Of a stretch of 16,138 nucleotides of DNA, positions 14,165 to 16,138 are shown in pieces; the first letter of the stretch is position 1, and each line of letters opens with the position of its first letter. The stretch lies in NCBI GenBank assembly GCA_003661105.1, contig QMVM01000017.1, positions 1 through 16,138 on the forward strand. The letters run 5' to 3'. The position numbers were made by a program, and so were the translations under genes. The notes under the pieces were generated by a model. The model did no database searches and was not told where the DNA came from. It saw only the letters and a list, made by a program, of their open reading frames with translations. The stretch comes from Methanosarcinales archaeon. Lineage in GTDB: Archaea; Halobacteriota; Methanosarcinia; Methanosarcinales; Methanogasteraceae.

Positions 14165-14923
14165 TCATTTATATGCTCGTACTTGAATACTAACGATCTT
14201 CCCTGCAAGTCTGTCGTCCATTCCAGGATCGTAAAAAGGGTGCTTGGCAACGATCGTAACATCTCGGAAACCAGCTTTCACAATCGTGTCCAGATATTCT
14301 TGCGTCTCCACGGCTCCTGCGATACAGTCTGTCCACGCGTCAAAGCTCTGCCTGACATCCTCAGGGAGTTCTCCTTCGGTTACAATGTCAGATATAAGAA
14401 CCCTGCCACTTGGCTTTAAAACCCTGAATACTTCCCTGTAGGTGGCTAATTTATCCGGGGAGAGATTGACGACGCAATTACTTATGACAACGTCGATAGA
14501 ATCATCCTCAACAGGTAAGTTCTCTATTTCGCCTGCCCTGAACTCAACATTCTTGTAGTTGCCTAACCTCACGTTCACTCTTGCCTTTTCAAGCATCTCA
14601 GCCGTCATATCCACGCCGATAACGTTCCCGTTCTCACCGACTTTTTGGGCTGCAAGAAAAACATCCACGCCTCCGCCAGAACCAAGGTCTAAAACTGTTT
14701 CGCCTGCTTTTAATTCTGCCAGTACTGTCGGGTTGCCGCAACCAAGCTCCATCACAGATCCTTCCGGGATATTTCTGATTTCTGCCTCCGAATATCCCAT
14801 CGATTTTGCATGTTCAACAATGCCTGCGTTGCAGTTACAACATGAGCAACAAGAACCCTCGTTTGATACAATACTGGCATATCGATCTTTTACAAATTGT
14901 TTAATCTCTTTTTCATTCTTCAT
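14165..14923 (-). CDS. arsM: Arsenite S-adenosylmethionine methyltransferase
   Basis: Methylates As(III) with SAM to mono- and dimethyl arsenicals in the cytoplasm. 252 residues with a Rossmann SAM fold: VLDLGSGGGVDVFLAAQ (77-93), GVDMTAEMLEKAR (103-115), and acidic D/E contacts after GEIENLPVEDDSIDVV. The three ArsM cysteines are C62 (ELGCGNP), C150 (ISNCVVNLSPDK) and C200 (WTDCIAGA); the C150-C200 spacing of 50 matches C174-C224 of the algal enzyme. An extra N-terminal cluster, GSCCSCCNCN (C25, C26, C28, C29, C31), is unusually rich. GAGGTGG about 4 bases before ATG 14923 is a strong ribosome-binding site. It is upstream of and coupled to the CxCC gene. Confidence 0.93.
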   Translation of the reverse strand: MKNEKEIKQFVKDRYASIVSNEGSCCSCCNCNAGIVEHAKSMGYSEAEIRNIPEGSVMELGCGNPTVLAELKAGETVLDLGSGGGVDVFLAAQKVGENGNVIGVDMTAEMLEKARVNVRLGNYKNVEFRAGEIENLPVEDDSIDVVISNCVVNLSPDKLATYREVFRVLKPSGRVLISDIVTEGELPEDVRQSFDAWTDCIAGAVETQEYLDTIVKAGFRDVTIVAKHPFYDPGMDDRLAGKIVSIQVRAYK

Positions 14924-14949
14924 GATCCACCTCGAATTTCAGTCCAATT

Positions 14950-15128
14950 TCACACATCCTCTACAGTGGTAGCCATCTCCCTAAGCGCATTCTCAAATGT
15001 CTCTGCGCTTGGACAGAATCCCATGATCCTTACGATCTCCGTAATCACTTTTCATCCGCTCTGCAAGCGCCACAATCTGCTCGCACAGGGGGGCGCGGAT
15101 CGCCGATCGGAACCTCTACTGCTGCCAC
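14950..15128 (-). pseudogene. Decayed small ORF, possibly thioredoxin-like
   Basis: No single frame spans this gap, but three frames joined in order look like one protein. The pieces are AAVEVPIGDPRPP after GTG 15128, then CEQIVALAERMKSDYGDR, then ITEIVRIMGFCPSAETFE continuing to a TGA at 14950-14952. Two frameshifts are needed, one near the six-G run (15088-15093). GGAGGT (15134-15139) lies 5 bases before GTG 15128, as expected of a real gene. The start, the Cys and the helix resemble a small thioredoxin-like domain, but that is weak. It may be true decay or sequence error. Confidence 0.45.
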
Positions 15129-15129
15129 T

Positions 15130-15522
15130 TCATACCTCCAGGTATTCTATCGTCTTGAATAGATATTCAGTAGCTTTTTCCAATCCGGCTTCGTCTGAAA
15201 GATCGTGGTTCTTCGCAATCTCACAATCCCTGTTCAGCACGATCTCTACCGGCTCAAATCCAGCTTTCATGAGTGTCTTTGCCGCGCACTGGGTGCCGCA
15301 TCCATCGATTGCGATCATTGCCCTGCATGTCTTTGCGCCTTAAACGATGCCCGGGATCTCTGCCGAAATTCCAGGAAGGCAGAGCAGGGCCGCTTTTCCT
15401 CGTCCCAGTCTCTCTGAAACCGTGACTGCTGCCTTAACACTCATAATGCCAACGTTTGATCCGCCTGCACATGCGAAGATCCCCAACTCAGATAAACATC
15501 CGCATTTATCTCCTTCTGCCAT
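15130..15522 (-). pseudogene. DGC-domain zinc-binding protein interrupted by in-frame TAA
   Basis: Two halves share one frame. The first 60 residues (MAEGDKCGCLSELGIFACAG, SNVGIMSVKAAV, LCLPGISAEIPGIV) are followed by TAA at 15340-15342, then GAKTCRAMIAIDGCGTQCAA and 50 more residues to the TGA at 15130-15132. The DGC motif IDGCGTQC and the early CGC and IFACAGGSNVG stretches are those of DGC-domain putative zinc-binding proteins, whose usual length is about 110-140 residues, equal to the joined 130. One base change (GAA, AAA or CAA to TAA) would account for the stop. A second in-frame ATG (15318) could restart the C-terminal half. In anaerobes such proteins often sit in arsenic or metal gene clusters. 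Confidence 0.75.
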
Positions 15523-15531
15523 TTAACCATC

Positions 15532-15786
15532 TCACATCTTCGATCTAATGAGCTCTTCCAGCTTCTTCTCAGATGGCGCCTTGCCGACGACCACGATCTC
15601 ATCGTTGACGACAACGGTCGGGGTCATCATGATCCCGTACTTATCGCCTTCCTCACTGAGAGCGCCGTGCTTTTCAACAACAACGCCCTCTCCGATCCTC
15701 TCCGAAACTTTCTTTGCGATGTCATGAGCCACCTTGCATTTGGCGCAAGGGGGATCTGATCCAAATACCTTTACAATTACATCCAT
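15532..15786 (-). CDS. MTH895/ArsE-family small thioredoxin
   Basis: 84 residues, thioredoxin_3 type. C14-x2-C17 in DPPCAKCKVA is the redox pair, and MMTPTVVV holds the cis-proline. GGAGGT about 6 bases before ATG 15786 decides the start; a longer in-frame version (from 15813) would overlap the permease gene. NCBI groups such proteins as MTH895/ArsE. In Shewanella ArsE works with ArsF to reduce nitro-aromatic arsenicals, and ArsF- and ArsG-like genes are both in this cluster. It overlaps none of its neighbours but lies 4 bases after the permease stop. The cytoplasmic location is inferred from the lack of a signal peptide. Confidence 0.82.
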   Translation of the reverse strand: MDVIVKVFGSDPPCAKCKVAHDIAKKVSERIGEGVVVEKHGALSEEGDKYGIMMTPTVVVNDEIVVVGKAPSEKKLEELIRSKM

Positions 15787-15790
15787 ATTC

Positions 15791-16138
15791 TTACCTCCAT
15801 ATAGTATTTCCAATCACGAATCCTGCCGCTGTAGCAAGGATTACAGTGAGTGTGATATAGACGGATGCCTTCCTGACGCCCATCACACGGCTGATCACGA
15901 TCATGTTCGGAAGCGAGAGCGCAGGTCCCGCAAGAAGCATCGCAAGCACCGGTCCCTCGCCCATCCCGAGTTTCATCAGCGAATCGATGATCGGAACCTC
16001 GGTTAATGTTGCAAAGTACATCAGTGCCGCAGCAACCGACGCGATCAGATTGTTCTGTATCGAGTTTCCTCCGACAAACCGCACAACAAGGTCTGATGGC
16101 ACCAGCTCAACGATTATACCGGCAAAGAATACACCCAC
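15791..16138 (-). CDS. ArsP/YraQ-type permease, C-terminal part (runs off the window)
   Basis: The visible 115 residues are the C-terminal half of a membrane permease of the DUF318/YraQ family (Pfam ArsP_1). They have several hydrophobic segments and the conserved ATLTEVPIIDSLMKLGMGEG, LAGPALSLPNM and SRVMGVRKA stretches. The gene begins beyond 16138. ArsP exports trivalent organoarsenicals; close YraQ relatives have unknown substrates. Its stop lies 4 bases before the arsE-like start, so the whole minus-strand metalloid cluster may begin with it or further right. Confidence 0.8.
   Translation of the reverse strand: MGVFFAGIIVELVPSDLVVRFVGGNSIQNNLIASVAAALMYFATLTEVPIIDSLMKLGMGEGPVLAMLLAGPALSLPNMIVISRVMGVRKASVYITLTVILATAAGFVIGNTIWR

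Noticed and set aside
15340..15342. Recoding of TAA as a sense codon
   Set aside because: TAA ends the RelE, CDF and permease genes normally, and no known archaeal code reads TAA.

Overview
The window is archaeal and most likely from the Methanosarcinia or a relative (methanogen or ANME-2-type methanotroph). The first 63 bases encode a C-terminus that looks like F420-dependent methylene-H4MPT reductase (Mer). It is followed by a FpoF/FqoF-like F420H2-oxidising iron-sulfur flavoprotein. An archaeal-type NMN adenylyltransferase, a tungsten aldehyde:ferredoxin oxidoreductase, an Era-like GTPase with its DUF2073 partner, and GGTGA/GGAGG ribosome-binding sites fit the same picture. No MCR gene or rRNA is present, so the assignment is an inference.

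Layout. Bases 1-1620 (+): mer end, fpoF-like, NMN adenylyltransferase. Bases 1685-4283 (-): AOR followed by uroporphyrinogen-III methyltransferase. Bases 4284-4836: a 0.55-kb gene-free stretch with two families of short tandem repeats and nested inverted repeats. Bases 4837-6706 (+): an RNase H-like protein that seems to lack a canonical start codon, then the GTPase/DUF2073 pair, which resembles the archaeal vesiculation genes arvA/arvB. Bases 6716-7532: a small orphan ORF and an RHH/RelE-type toxin-antitoxin pair with a clear operator. Everything from 7754 to the right edge is on the minus strand.

The minus-strand half (7754-16138) is an accessory metalloid and thiol-redox island. Read in the direction of transcription it contains: the end of an ArsP/YraQ-type permease; a small MTH895/ArsE-type thioredoxin; a DGC-domain zinc-binding protein cut by an in-frame TAA; a decayed ORF with two apparent frameshifts; ArsM arsenite methyltransferase; a small CxCC protein; a [4Fe-4S] protein; an ArsF-family exported thioredoxin-like protein; an ArsG/CcdA-family membrane protein; a CDF metal exporter; an FmdE-like zinc-ribbon protein; a TauE/SafE exporter; a putative lipoprotein; and a thioredoxin-Ig-CcdA fusion.

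How the genes could work together (inference): ArsM methylates trivalent arsenic using thiol reductant. The ArsE/ArsF thioredoxins and the ArsG/CcdA membrane proteins could carry reducing equivalents across the membrane or move organoarsenicals. The permease and CDF protein export products or metals. The FeS protein and the CxCC protein sit inside the operon between arsM and arsF and are the best candidates for an undescribed partner function. The DGC stop and the adjacent frameshifts show either local gene decay or sequence errors around 14950-15345.
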